Assembly (NCBI GenBank): GCA_963678675.1 | Contig: OY783200.1 | Span: forward strand, 14,558,246 to 14,622,245 | Direction: 5' to 3' | Length of the DNA stretch: 64,000 nt | Source of the DNA: Xiphydria camelus | Taxonomy: Eukaryota > Arthropoda > Insecta > Hymenoptera > Xiphydriidae | Shown: piece by piece, positions 39,413 through 50,039 of the stretch | How positions within the stretch are numbered: position 1 is the stretch's first letter | Layout of the letters: each line of letters opens with the position of its first letter | Notes under the pieces: generated by a model | The model's input: only the letters and a program-made list of their open reading frames with translations | The model's database searches: none | What the model was told of the DNA's origin: nothing | Program-made: the position numbers and the translations under genes

Positions 39413-40414
39413 TCACGATGAGATGGTCGTCTTCGGCTTCAGTGGAGAATCGACCGTTGCTGGGGATGATCCGGAGTCCGAATACAGAGCTGCTTGTCGT
39501 AGGTAGATAAGGATCTTCTCGTAGTTGGGCATCAACGTATCCGTTAATGTCCTCTCCCATTCGCGTAAAGTAACCTTGTCGAGTTTGGTTTCGATGAGGC
39601 GAACGAGCAGAGAATCCCACTGTTGCACGGGTTCTCCAAGTGACTTGAGCGCTCGAACGTGTTGCTGGATGGTATTAATCAATTGACAGAGTCCGCCGTC
39701 AGAGTCCTTTTTAATCACGGGAATCTCGAAGAGTAGATCGATGTGGCGCCTGATGATAATCCTGTTGTTGTCGTACGTGGTTTTTAAGAGGTTCCACGCT
39801 TCCGCGTAATTATCTTCTGTCGTTTCAAAGGACTGGATGACTTTGGCAGCCTCGTCAATGAGAGCCGACCGCAGATATTGCAGCCGTTGTACATTTGACA
39901 GACCCTGATGCTTGTCTATCATTGTTGAAAATGCGTCTTGGAACGCCAGCCAGTTTTCGAACTTACCGTTGAACTTCGGTAAATCGATCTTTGGGAGTTT
40001 GACATTGGTGTCTTGGCGGGCTCTCACCGATCCTGATGATGATGCTGATGATGCTTGCTGACTTCCGTTCTGCTCCACCGTCTGGTTGGACTGTGGACGA
40101 AGGGAGGCGAGTAGGTTGCGCATGGCTACTTGAGCGATGGCATACTGTTCTTCGCACTCCGAGGGCAAGTCATCGGCGAAATACGGCAATTTATCGAGCT
40201 CCGCTCGTTCACTGACTGAGGCCTTGACACGGATCGCTATGAGCGCAGCTTCATTGTCTTGAAACTTGCTCCTGTGACCATCTAGCATGCGTAGACGTGT
40301 CTCGATCTGGTTGATGTCGATCTTCGCAGGGCCGAGTTTCTGTAGATTTTCTACAGCACGCGTGATCCGACCGAAGATCGTGTTCTGCACTTCAATGAGT
40401 TCTCGTGACTCCAT
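39413..40414 (-). CDS. gag: BEL/Pao Gag-like protein (DUF1759 type)
   Basis: 333 codons from an ATG at 40414. The N-terminal half is helical and charged; residues ~140-310 have the DUF1759 pattern (KLPKIDLPKFNGKFENWLAF, then QRLQYLRSAL and ETTEDNYAEAWNLLKTTYDN), the nucleocapsid-like region of Pao elements. It ends at a TGA (39413-39415). The Pol zinc knuckles follow in the same frame, so gag and pol would be one frame but for this stop. That stop is either a mutation or a read-through site. The first 39412-39350 bases after it carry no new ATG. Confidence 0.85.
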   Translation of the reverse strand: MESRELIEVQNTIFGRITRAVENLQKLGPAKIDINQIETRLRMLDGHRSKFQDNEAALIAIRVKASVSERAELDKLPYFADDLPSECEEQYAIAQVAMRNLLASLRPQSNQTVEQNGSQQASSASSSGSVRARQDTNVKLPKIDLPKFNGKFENWLAFQDAFSTMIDKHQGLSNVQRLQYLRSALIDEAAKVIQSFETTEDNYAEAWNLLKTTYDNNRIIIRRHIDLLFEIPVIKKDSDGGLCQLINTIQQHVRALKSLGEPVQQWDSLLVRLIETKLDKVTLREWERTLTDTLMPNYEKILIYLRQAALYSDSGSSPATVDSPLKPKTTISS

Positions 40415-40565
40415 GGTGTTGTTATCGATGCACGCACGATAGGGCGAGAGTCAAACACTGTCCGAAGAGTCACTGAATTACCGGGTATTACCGTACGATC
40501 GCGGAGCTTAGATTCGCGACAATCGAAGGTGAATACTCGCGGACTAGTTCGATTCCGTAGGTGGA

Positions 40566-40583
40566 ATCCGGCTCGAAGGACCA
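40566..40583 (-). promoter_or_regulatory. BEL/Pao primer-binding site, tRNA-Tyr type
   Basis: The forward strand reads ATCCGGCTCGAAGGACCA, which from memory is the 3' end of insect tRNA-Tyr plus CCA. Seven bases separate it from the 5' LTR at 40591. Reverse transcription would start here. Confidence 0.8.
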
Positions 40584-40590
40584 AAAATAA

Positions 40591-41392
<802 letters not shown>

Positions 41393-41397
41393 CCCCA
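41393..41397. other. Target-site duplication CCCCA, right
   Basis: Matches 33898-33902. Confidence 0.9.
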
Positions 41398-42935
41398 TAT
41401 ATATAAAACAAAGTCGGGTTAGTTACACTATTTATAACTAAAGGACGGCTGGACAGATTTTTATGACCTTTGATTCTTGGATTTGTCTCCGCCGCGAATA
41501 GCAGAGAATAAGTATTAAAACATCTGAAAAATTTACGAAAAAAAAATTTATTAAGAAATTAATTTTTCTAGAGAAATTTCCTCGCGTACTGGGAAGTAAG
41601 AAAATCAAAAAAAATCTGGTGGTGAATAACAATATATGAAGCTGCTGCTAGCTGTAATTGCAGAGCTACGTCCATTGCTGTAGTCAGACTTAAACTGAGG
41701 GTGGAAGTCGTGGCGTTGTGTCGTAACCTCGTTCGGTTACGTTACGGGATGGTTGACACGGCCAAAACTTCCGGAGCGAACCGTATCATCTTGCAACGAG
41801 CCGTTACATGTTCGGTGTTACGTTACGGGTCATCTGTTACAAATGGATACGGGCCTTTACATAGCGACTAGCCTTATATTACTTCAAATTTACACATATT
41901 GTAGTCTCTGTACATTTTTAAAAACGAGTGTTTCTTGATTTGGTGTGATGTAAATAATTTTTTTTAAATGTACGTATATTATAAGAAGTGCAATGCATGT
42001 AAATGATATGTACATAGTTGTATATTGCAAGACCTTTTCCTCGTGTAAAGTTCTACACAGTGAACCCCTCGATCTTAATCTTATCCATACATACAGGGAC
42101 AAAACGAGGATGGAGCACAAAGGAATATACTCAAATAAACTATATTTTTTGCTATTGGCTAATTGTGCACCATTGGTGTTTAAAGCCAATTGGAAGTCCA
42201 ACACAATTGACGTTATGTCTATAGCCTATTACAGCATACTATGTGCGCTATTCTTATTTTGTCGCTGTATGTGTATACAACACGTACACCGTATGTCCAA
42301 GGGTAAACGCAGCAAGATTTGAATTTCCCTGAAATTTGACTTCGGTAGTGTGGACGGTGCTCGAGTCATTTTAGTTCGAATTGGCTTCAGAAGAGTGCAC
42401 TGCGTAAGAGTGAGAAGTGTCGAACGTCTGATTTTCCGATAGCTGTCAATTCGAGAATCGAAGTATTTTGTCTAACCTCGAAATCGTTAAGTTTTGAATA
42501 ATAGTGAATAATGTTTAGAAGTGATAAGAAGTAATCATTCGGGTTTCTTCGATGAAATTCCCCAAGTATTTAAAAACCGGTATTCGATTTTTGCCAATAA
42601 CTTTTGCTTCAACTTCCACTGATATTAAGTATTACTGCACAACGAGTAAAGCCTCATTCTCATTAGTCAAGTTACTTGACCTCAAATCGCTTGAATTGAA
42701 ATAACTTGATTTCTAGTTTGTGTTCATATTTGAGCAAGCAGTTTTAAAGCAAGTAGAAGTTAGAATGGCATCGTCTGAAATAGTGTGTGCAAGAGTGTCT
42801 TTAGCAAGCCTTAATTCGTTTAAAAATAGTAAAATAAATCATTAAACCTTCAATTTTTTTTCATCTGTCGTCGTTCGTGCTTCGCACATCCAGTTTGAAG
42901 TTGCCGAGGTTTTTGGCGACACATTTATTCGAAAA
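41398..42935. other. Spacer between BEL and Gypsy elements
   Basis: The first bases complete the tip of the 1-kb palindrome. A half copy of the TTA-flanked MITE lies at 41798-41856 (ends GGATACGGGCCT). Forward frames at 41993-42322 have no recognisable family. The rest (42330-42935) is AT-rich with no feature seen. Confidence 0.45.
41798..41856. repeat. Right half of the TTA-type fold-back MITE
   Basis: ACATGTTCGGTGTTACGTTA through GGATACGGGCCTTTA matches 8690-8745. Confidence 0.8.
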
Positions 42936-42939
42936 CTAT
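42936..42939. other. Target-site duplication CTAT, left
   Basis: The four bases before the left Gypsy LTR match 48050-48053. Confidence 0.8.
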
Positions 42940-43209
42940 TGTAGGATGGGACGGGTGAAGAGAGACACAAGATTGATGTGGAACGTATCTATTTCGATCG
43001 CATGAAAACTCGTGTTGTCGCAGCTTTGGCGGACACATCCGCCTCGAACTCACGCCTCGCGTCGACTCTCTCGATCACTCCCACTACTGCGCCTACTTCG
43101 CCGCGACTCGCACGCTATTGCCGATTTCGCTCGCTCGCTCTCCCGCACTCTCTCGTCCGCATCCCGCGCGCGCTCGCCCGGCAACGTGCCAACGTTCTCG
43201 GGCCCTACA
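42940..43209 (-). repeat. Gypsy 3' LTR
   Basis: TG...CA ends. The polypurine tract is just outside (complement GGGGGGTGGGGGCGGA, 43210-43226). Confidence 0.9.
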
Positions 43210-43226
43210 TCCGCCCCCACCCCCCG
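43210..43226 (-). promoter_or_regulatory. Gypsy polypurine tract
   Basis: The forward strand is TCCGCCCCCACCCCCC, directly against the 3' LTR; on the element's strand it is almost pure G/A. Confidence 0.8.
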
Positions 43227-43332
43227 CAACGACATTCGACCCCGAATGTCCTTGTTCCTCGCTATCTGCGTCATCTTCAGAGTCGTCGGTCTCTTCATCT
43301 CGAACCCAAAATTTCATGTGATCTGCGGCTGT

Positions 43333-44226
43333 TTAAGCTTGTGACGGTCCTTCGTGCTCCCCGACTTTGCGAACCGCGTACCGATCGTTGCGCAAGACCC
43401 TCGATACTTCGTAAGGTCCGAGGAACTTTGCTGTGAATTTTAACCCAGGTCCTTGCTGAGTTCGTCGGATCGCAACCAAGTCTCCTTTGCGGTAATGTTT
43501 CGCTTCCTTCCTCTTCTTGTTATAGCCTCGTTGGTTTTCTTTCTGAATCTTCGTGATACTCTCCTTTGCTTGAAGTCGTAGTTCGTCGCATTTTTCTTCA
43601 AAGGACGTGACCCACTCACTCTCGATGAGATCGCGAATATGCGGATCTTTGCGGATGCGTGCATCCGATCCGAACAACAATCGAAACGGCGTCATTTCAA
43701 TACTTCGATGGGGCGTGGTATTCAAATACAGCTGGGCCATGTTCAAATATTTAAACCACTCTTCTGGCTTCGGTGCTGACAACTTTGTTAATACTGGAAT
43801 GAGCGTGCGATTTACGCGCTCCACCTGCCCGTTTGGCCTTGGAATGCCCGTCGTCGTCAGTACGTGCTGAATCTTCTCGTGCTCACAAAAATCTCTGAAG
43901 TCCTGTGATGTGAATGCCGTACCTCGATCGGAGATGATTCTTCTGGGATTTCCGAACGTTACAACTTGTTTCTTCAGTCGATCTAACACCTCAGCTGTCA
44001 TCGTCGATTTAGTCGCATACAGCAACGTGAACTTCGAAAAGCTGTCGACCACAACAAAAATATGCTTGTAGTTTTTCTTCGTCGTAGCTAGAGGACCCAA
44101 ATGATCGATGTGGAACTTATCTAGAGGCACTTCCCCTATGTCGATTGGATTCAGGAATCCCTCTTGCCGACCCTGCTTCTTTTCCACCAAAATACAAACA
44201 ACGCAATTTCGGACAACTTTCTCCAC
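43333..44226 (-). CDS. pol: Gypsy integrase part of Pol
   Basis: 297 codons. It begins in the C2 half of the zinc finger (VVRNCVVCILVEKKQ), then the core with D at HIDHLGPL (about 44105), D at ISDRGTAF (about 43935) and E at GQVERVNRTL (about 43820), and a C-terminal part with GDLVAIRR and FLGPYEVSRVL. It inserts the DNA copy into the host genome. It is out of frame with the piece above it (44659-44117), with a frameshift near 44225 between the two halves of the zinc finger. Confidence 0.9.
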   Translation of the reverse strand: MEKVVRNCVVCILVEKKQGRQEGFLNPIDIGEVPLDKFHIDHLGPLATTKKNYKHIFVVVDSFSKFTLLYATKSTMTAEVLDRLKKQVVTFGNPRRIISDRGTAFTSQDFRDFCEHEKIQHVLTTTGIPRPNGQVERVNRTLIPVLTKLSAPKPEEWFKYLNMAQLYLNTTPHRSIEMTPFRLLFGSDARIRKDPHIRDLIESEWVTSFEEKCDELRLQAKESITKIQKENQRGYNKKRKEAKHYRKGDLVAIRRTQQGPGLKFTAKFLGPYEVSRVLRNDRYAVRKVGEHEGPSQA

Positions 44227-45894
44227 TTTTGCTCACGGAAAAATGACCGTTCTCGTGTGCCTGTTTGATGATTTGAGTTTGCATTCCTTTTGGAACCACA
44301 AGCCGGACATCATCGTCGACCTCTCGAAACAGCAGACCTCCATGGATGATATACCCGCGGGCTTCATCCCGTTTTGCTAACTCCATTACTCGATGCATCT
44401 CTGAGTTGTCTTCCTGCGCTTTCTTCAGTCGTGGCATCAATCCTTCGCTGGCTTCGTCAATGAGCATGCATATCGGCAACGGGTTGCGGCTGAACGCGTC
44501 CACGTGCATCATGCTCTTGCCTGGGCGGTGCTCGATGGTGTACCTGAAATCTTCCAGATGCAGTGCCCACCTCCCGACACGCAAGCACAGGTCTTTCTTA
44601 CTCATCGTCTGCGTAAACGCGCGGCAGTCAGTGACAATCTTAAATGGAATCGCTAGCAAATAAATACGGAACTTTTTAAGCGCCTTTACACAATCACGAG
44701 TACCTCGAGCTCGTAGCTTGGATACTTTTCTTCGGCGGGCGTGGTCTTGCCACTCGCGTAATACACTGGATGCAACGCCTTATCTTCGCTATTTTGCTGC
44801 AGCAGAATTGCGCCGTAGCCGCGTTTTGATGCATCTGTATGCAGTTCGGTTTCTGCGCCTATGCGATACAAATTCAACACCGGCTGACTCTTTATTATTT
44901 ACAATCGTACAAATGCGTCGTTATCCGTATCGCCAAACTCGAATTTTACGTTCGCTTTCAACAGGCTCGTCAACGGTCGCGCAATAAAAGAATATCCATG
45001 GACGAATTTACGGAAATACCCGGTCAAACCGAGAAATCCTTGAATCTGTCCTACATTCGTCGGCTTTGGGAACTTCATGACTGCTTCGATCTTTCTATCG
45101 CTCGGATGGACACGCCCATTTTCAATGACATGACCCAAGAACTCGATTCTGGTCTGTAGGAAAGCTCATTTTTCCCAATTCACTATCAGACCGGTCTCGC
45201 TCGCAGCGCTCAATACTAGCTTCAGGTTCGCCAACCCAATCTCGTAATCTTTCGACGGTATAATTAGGTCGTCCATGTATGTCAACACGACCCCTTCGCA
45301 AATCAAATCTTTAAATGCGGCGTTTATGAATTTTTGAAAGACAGCTGGTGAGTTTCACAGACCGAAAGGTACTCTCAGAAACTCAAAGTGGCGGTCAGGT
45401 ACTATAAAGGCCGTATACTTCTGACTCGACTCATCTACTGGCACATGGAAAAATCCATTCTTTAAATCAAGTGTGCTGAACACTCTCGCGTCTTGCAATC
45501 TGTCCAGCTGGTCTTCTATCAGAGGCAAAGGGTAGCGATCTTTAATTATTTTCTTGTTGAGGAGTCGATAATCTACGCAGAGCCTCTTGCTACCGTTTTT
45601 TTTCGCTACCAAAACAACAGGTCTTGCATAGTCTGACACGGATTGTCGAACAATATCGTCATCGAGCCACTCGCTAATCTGTGCATTGACTTGCTCTCGC
45701 TCGTGTGGAGCCAATCATCTCGCTCTCTGATACACTGGCTCTTCGTCTTTCAGCACAAGCGTCATTCTCACACCTACTTCGCGCGTCTTTACAGGGCAGT
45801 AACTACCGACAAGATCTTGTATAATCTCCTTGTGCTGGGTTTGGACGTCGGACAGATCTACTACATTTACGTCGTGATATTCAATCAGATTGAT
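44117..45894 (-). pseudogene. pol: Gypsy reverse transcriptase / RNase H region with repeated in-frame stops
   Basis: From 45894 down to 44689 this is one frame continuous with gag-pro. Landmarks are the RT N-terminal blocks (ARPVVLVAKKNGSKRLCVDY, about 45640), VPFGL (about 45365), YMDD (about 45275), FLGLTGYFRKFV (about 45030) and RNase H (HTDASKRGYGAILL, about 44840). Stops are TGA 45715-45717, TGA 45355-45357, TGA 45166-45168 and TAA 44899-44901. A frame change follows near 44688. The last piece 44659-44117 holds the RNase H end (VTDCRAFT, WALHLEDFRYTIEHRPGK) and the start of the integrase zinc finger. Confidence 0.9.
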
Positions 45895-47583
45895 TTAAAA
45901 TATCTCTGGCATCTCGTTATCGTTCGCGGATGAAGTCTCGCTTGAAGGGCTAACCGTAGTCTTACCGCGTTTCACGCTCAAATCTATCGTGTGAATGAAA
46001 TCTCGACCGATCAACAATTTGTTTCGCAACACGTCATCAGATACAACTCGAATAAGAATCGGGTAAGAGTGCCTATCTATCGTCAAATTCGCTCGAAACT
46101 CTCCCAGCGTCTCGTTCGTTTCCGTCCCTACGCCTCGAAACGGAATCGTCTTACCCTCGAATCGCGGTGACCCTATCTTCACGTATTCGTCCGCGCGCAT
46201 AATTGTTATGTCGCTGCCGTTGTCGAGCATCGCCACGATCAGAAACCCGTCTACTAAAACTTCCTTGTCGTACTTCTTTTCTTTCGTCTGAGTTATCGCG
46301 CAGCTATTTTTTGTCGCGCCTTTCTTTTTCTGATATTTCGCGGCGATGTGCCCGTGTTCGCCGCACCCGAAACACTTCATACCCTGATCTTTCGTCGGAC
46401 AATTCGCACTGATATGATCACGGTGGCCACAATTAAAACATCGCTTCGTTGCGCTATCTTTTTTCTCGCCCGACACGCCCTTTTCGTCCGAAATGCTTTT
46501 TTCAGCGGACTCACTTTTCGCGCTCGCAATCTTATCGTTCTTACACTTAGCACCACTGGTCTTCTCGTCCGTTTTCGTACTGGAATTCGTCGTGTAGTTT
46601 CGGTCGCGCAGCGAGATTTCTTCGAACGCCTGTAGAAGAGATTGGCACGATCTAAGGCCCTGCAGGCATGCCACGTCGCGCAGCTGATTGTCTGGAATAC
46701 CGTCGATGATGTAGCTCAGCACTTCGTCGTCGTCCATTATGAGGTGATTCACGAGAATCCTTTTGTCGTGGACGTAGTCGTGAAAAGTCTCCGCCCTCTT
46801 CCAAACACGCTCCTCGAATCGTCGTCGAATCGTGATTTTATTTGGTCGATGGTAAAACATATTCCGTAGCTCGGCCAAAACGTCGTTGGGGGACATCGCG
46901 ATGTATTCCGGTTTGGAATGGAACCATTCTTTTGCCTTCCCCTTGAGTCGCGTCCTAATTAACATCTTCGTCGTGTCGTTGTCGAGTCGGTACGCGTCTC
47001 TCAGAAAAATCACCTGTTGTTCACACGTCTCGAATACGTCGGCATTTCCATCGAAATAGCTGAGATCTGCGATTATTGAAATGTTTATTTTCGTCGTTAC
47101 GGACGCGCCGCCGATTGCGCCGCGTGCGTCTGCTCGTTCGTCACGTGCACTGCGTCGATTCTCGTCTTCCCTGTCGGTAACGTCGTCGTCAGTGTTGCCA
47201 GCAGGCGGCCGGGAGCTGTTGTCGGTCTGCCGCTGCGCTCTACGAAGTATCTCGATCTCGCGTCGCGCCAACTCGAGTTCCCGCTCGGCTAATTCTTTCT
47301 CACGTTTGTACAACGCGATCTCGCGTTCACCGGACACCGCCATAGCTGCGCCACTTTCGTCTAAAGTTCCTCCGCCGCACGCGTTATCCTCTCTGCTAGC
47401 TTCACCGCACCAATCGATAGCTGGATCCGCGGTCACAATTCGTTCGATCAGCTCAGCTTTCTTTCCGGACAGACTGAGTCCTTTCGTCTTCAAAATGTCC
47501 CTCAACTGTGTCACCGTCATGGCGTACACGTCGCTCTCCGAAATCTTCATTACTTTCGTCAGGTTGTTCGTCGTTAGTATCAT
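45895..47583 (-). CDS. gag: Gypsy Gag-protease with N-terminal SAP-like segment
   Basis: 562 codons from an ATG at 47583, intact. Residues ~21-50 (MTVTQLRDILKTKGLSLSGK and following) match the SAP DNA-binding helix pair. A coiled, Glu/Arg-rich stretch lies at ~95-135 and a capsid-like region at ~170-330. Two CCHC-type knuckles lie at ~380-425 (CFNCGHRDHISANC and CFGCGEHGHIAAKY, the second missing its last Cys). A retropepsin-like site (MLDNGSDITIM) is near 460; the usual DSG or DTG is DNG here. It ends at TAA 45895-45897; RT follows in the same frame. Confidence 0.85.
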   Translation of the reverse strand: MILTTNNLTKVMKISESDVYAMTVTQLRDILKTKGLSLSGKKAELIERIVTADPAIDWCGEASREDNACGGGTLDESGAAMAVSGEREIALYKREKELAERELELARREIEILRRAQRQTDNSSRPPAGNTDDDVTDREDENRRSARDERADARGAIGGASVTTKINISIIADLSYFDGNADVFETCEQQVIFLRDAYRLDNDTTKMLIRTRLKGKAKEWFHSKPEYIAMSPNDVLAELRNMFYHRPNKITIRRRFEERVWKRAETFHDYVHDKRILVNHLIMDDDEVLSYIIDGIPDNQLRDVACLQGLRSCQSLLQAFEEISLRDRNYTTNSSTKTDEKTSGAKCKNDKIASAKSESAEKSISDEKGVSGEKKDSATKRCFNCGHRDHISANCPTKDQGMKCFGCGEHGHIAAKYQKKKGATKNSCAITQTKEKKYDKEVLVDGFLIVAMLDNGSDITIMRADEYVKIGSPRFEGKTIPFRGVGTETNETLGEFRANLTIDRHSYPILIRVVSDDVLRNKLLIGRDFIHTIDLSVKRGKTTVSPSSETSSANDNEMPEIF

Positions 47584-47588
47584 TCACT

Positions 47589-47652
47589 CGTCGTTGGCGT
47601 CGTTCGTCGCTGGCGTCGTTCGTCGCTGGCGTCGTTCGTCGTTGGCGTCGTT
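47589..47652. repeat. 16-bp tandem repeat in the Gypsy leader
   Basis: Four units of CGTCGTTGGCGTCGTT or a one-base variant, between the primer site and gag. Confidence 0.9.
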
Positions 47653-47755
47653 CGCGCACGAAGTCAACACACAGTTCGTCAAGCCGCCATGTTCTTCGTT
47701 TGCCCGTATTTCGTCTTTTTCACTTCGCACAACATTCGCGGTCTCTCAGTATCCC

Positions 47756-47773
47756 ATCCCGGACGTGCCCCCA
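47756..47773 (-). promoter_or_regulatory. Gypsy primer-binding site, tRNA-Pro type
   Basis: The forward strand reads ATCCCGGACGTGCCCCCA, one base from the tRNA-Pro 3' end (known from many retroelements), five bases from the 5' LTR. Confidence 0.75.
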
Positions 47774-47778
47774 AAGTT

Positions 47779-48049
47779 TGTAGGATGGGACGGGTGAAGG
47801 AAGACATAAGATTGATGTGGAACGTATCTATTTCAATCGCATGAAAACTCGTGTCGTCGCAGCTTTGGATGTGTCCATCCGCCTCGATCTCACGCCTCGC
47901 GCCGACTCTCTCGATCACTCCCACTACTGCGCCTACTTCGCCGCGACTCGCGAGCTGTTGCCGATTTCGCTCGCTCACTCTCCCGTGCTCTCTCGTCCGC
48001 ATCCCGCGCGCGCACGCCCGGCAACGCGCCAACGTTCTCGGGCCCTACA
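47779..48049 (-). repeat. Gypsy 5' LTR
   Basis: TGTAGGATGGG to CCCTACA; about 20 differences from the 3' LTR. Confidence 0.9.
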
Positions 48050-48360
48050 CTATTTTATATAATAGAAGGAAGGATATTTTTAGGTTCCCAATAGTTCAAA
48101 TGATTGGAAGAACATACAGAAATCATTTGAGATAAAATGGAACTTCCCTAATTGCTGTGGTGCAATTGATGGGAAGAATGTGCAAACAAGACGACTACTA
48201 AATAGCGGATCCAAATTCTATAACACTGGTCAACAAAATTACATTTTTTTTCTGTTACACGAACCAGACCAGATGATTCTTATAGATTTACGTGCGCTAA
48301 AAACGAATCTGACCCTCAAATTTGCGTATCACGTCAGGATTTTGAAATACTTGAGGTTAA

Positions 48361-48517
48361 ATACTATCCGTCCCTTTCAATACACGCCAGCATAGCGGGT
48401 TGCATATCGGTATCCGCCTGGCGCCGGACACAGGCGCATGGCCCCTGCACCGGATCGGAGGCGTCAACCGATATGCAACCCGCTACGCTGGCGTGTATTG
48501 AAACTGACAGATAGTAT
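48361..48517. mobile_element. Small hairpin MITE nested in the fold-back left arm
   Basis: ATACTATCCGTC...GATAGTAT ends with inverted CAATACACGCCAGC arms. The opposite arm of the host fold-back lacks it and reads through at a TA. Confidence 0.75.
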
Positions 48518-48644
48518 ATGAAAACGGGCGATTTTGGCCATATTCACGGGTCTATTACAATGAAACTAAAAATTTTTTCTTAATTGCACTTACAGCATTT
48601 GAAAGTGTCGTTTTTGAACTTTTCAATACATTACTTGATTGTTC

Positions 48645-48792
48645 CTAAACGATTTTACAAAGCCAAATTTCAATACGACAAGTCGATCATGTAGGTCCAC
48701 CGCACCACGCGCCTGGTACATTTAGGCGCGTGGCGCGGTGGACCTAAACGATCGACTTGTCGTACTGAAATTTGGCTTTGTAAAATCGTTTA
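48645..48792. mobile_element. Hairpin MITE in the fold-back centre
   Basis: Inverted arms CCTAAACGATTTTACAAAGC with a GC-rich inner stem (GTCCACCGC/GCGGTGGAC). Confidence 0.7.
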
Positions 48793-48922
48793 GGGCCGGT
48801 TCCACAATGCGGGCTTAACTCTTAAACGGAGTTTAAATCATCCGTTCAACCAATGTGCGCCCGAGAGAATGAGGATTTTAACCGAGTTTATCTAGATAAG
48901 CCCGAGTTGTGGAACTGGCCCA
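48793..48922. mobile_element. Short MITE with GGGCCGGTTCCACAA ends
   Basis: GGGCCGGTTCCACAA on the left and TTGTGGAACTGGCCC on the right. The tip GGGCCGGTT recurs at 59195. Confidence 0.7.
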
Positions 48923-49184
48923 TAGGAACAATCAAGTAATGTATTGAAAAGTTCAAAAACGACACTTTCAAATGCTGTAAGTGCAATTAAGAAAAATTTT
49001 TTAGTTTCATTGTAATGGATCCGTGAATATGGCCAAAATCGCCCGTTTTCGTATATTTAATCTCAAGTATTTCAAAATCCTGACGTGATACACAAATTTG
49101 AGAGTCAGATTCGTTTTTAGCGCACATAAATCTGCAAGAATAACCTGGTCTGGTTCGTGCAACAAAATCACTGTTGACCAGTGT

Positions 49185-49268
49185 AATTGAAGACTTCGGC
49201 TGTAAAACCGATTAACTAGCATGGAGTTTCATATCAGTTAACAGGTTATACAGCCGAGGTCTTCAATT
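49185..49268. mobile_element. 84-bp hairpin insertion
   Basis: AATTGAAGACTTCGGCTGTA and its complement on the right; the Harbinger frame continues on either side. Confidence 0.7.
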
Positions 49269-49488
49269 ATAAAGACACTTACAGCATTGTTCTTTTTGGA
49301 ATGGTTGACGCCGATTACCGTTTTAATTACGTCGATGTAGGATGCAATGGGAGATCTAATGACAGTGCAATTTTTCGAAACAGTACTTTGAATATCACCC
49401 TGGATAATGGTATTTCTGTATTTCTGTATTTGGCATGGTATTTCCCAAATAATGGCGTATTAGTTGAGGATGATGACTTTCCCTTTAA

Positions 49489-49569
49489 CTATTAGAGGAC
49501 GGGGGTGGTCCCTTTAAGGACCACCCTGAGAACACAAACTATTTAAAAAAAATCCCCGTCCTCTAAAGG
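49489..49569. mobile_element. 81-bp TTAA-flanked hairpin
   Basis: TTAA at 49485-49488 and 49570-49573. Tips CTATTAGAGGACGGGG and CCCCGTCCTCTAAAGG, with an inner stem GGTGGTCC/GGACCACC. Confidence 0.8.
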
Positions 49570-49679
49570 TTAATGACCAATTTATTGAAACCTTATAGCA
49601 CGAACAATATGTGTTGAAAGAAAAAGTCTTTAATTACAGACTTTCTAGAGCCCGAAGGATTGTGCAAAATGCTTTTTCC

Positions 49680-49885
49680 TCACTCATGCCCATTTCGAGG
49701 CCTATTCCATCCTATTTTTAGACCGTAATATGGTGTTTTTCCCGCGTGACACCGACCGGGAGTCCGCAGGCTGTCAACAGATTGTTTAGTCCGAAGTAGG
49801 TTCTTTTTCCAAACTGATAAACGCAACGTGAAATGAGCCGTGTATACTTCTGTTTGTTTTGTTTTGAGAAATGGGCATTCGTGAG
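49680..49885. mobile_element. ~206-bp MITE in the Harbinger relic
   Basis: Inverted ends TCACTCATGCCCATTTC and GAAATGGGCATTCGTGAG. Target duplication is unclear. Confidence 0.6.
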
Positions 49886-49924
49886 AAGAAATAGTATATG
49901 TCATTTGGCTGAAATCCTCGGATT

Positions 49925-50039
49925 TTTAAGACTGTGTTTAATTAGGTCGTAGCACGAGGCATGGTAAGGGGATGAGGCGAGCCTCGTCCCTACATCATGC
50001 CTCACGTGTTACGACCTAATTAAACACAGTCTGAAAAAA
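49925..50039. mobile_element. 115-bp hairpin with 10-bp target duplication
   Basis: CCTCGGATTT at 49915-49924 and 50040-50049 flanks arms with ACTGTGTTTAATTAGGTCG and its complement. A 9-10 bp duplication is typical of Mutator-like elements. Confidence 0.75.

Larger units (their letters stand above)
42940..48049 (-). mobile_element. Ty3/Gypsy LTR retrotransposon, complete but decayed
   Basis: A 5.1-kb element in reverse orientation. LTRs of 270-271 bp (42940-43209 and 47779-48049) start TGTAGGATGGG and end CCCTACA, with a CTAT duplication outside. A tRNA-Pro-like primer site and a G-rich polypurine tract lie in the right places. LTRs differ at about 20 positions (7-8%), so it is much older than the BEL element. 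Pol order RT, RNase H, integrase identifies Ty3/Gypsy. Confidence 0.95.
48224..49183. mobile_element. TAA-flanked fold-back element nested in the Harbinger relic
   Basis: TAA at 48221-48223 and 49184-49186 flank a unit with tips CACTGGTCAACA and TGTTGACCAGTG and arms of several hundred bp (GACGTGATACACAAATTTG type). Three smaller hairpins are nested in it. TAA duplication fits PIF/Harbinger. Confidence 0.75.

Noticed and set aside
42978..43436. Forward 152-codon frame over the Gypsy LTR
   Set aside because: It overlaps LTR and the reverse-strand integrase end; composition is Arg/Ser/Pro-rich as expected for GC-rich noncoding frames.
47081..47797. Forward 238-codon frame
   Set aside because: It lies opposite the gag gene and mirrors its codon pattern.
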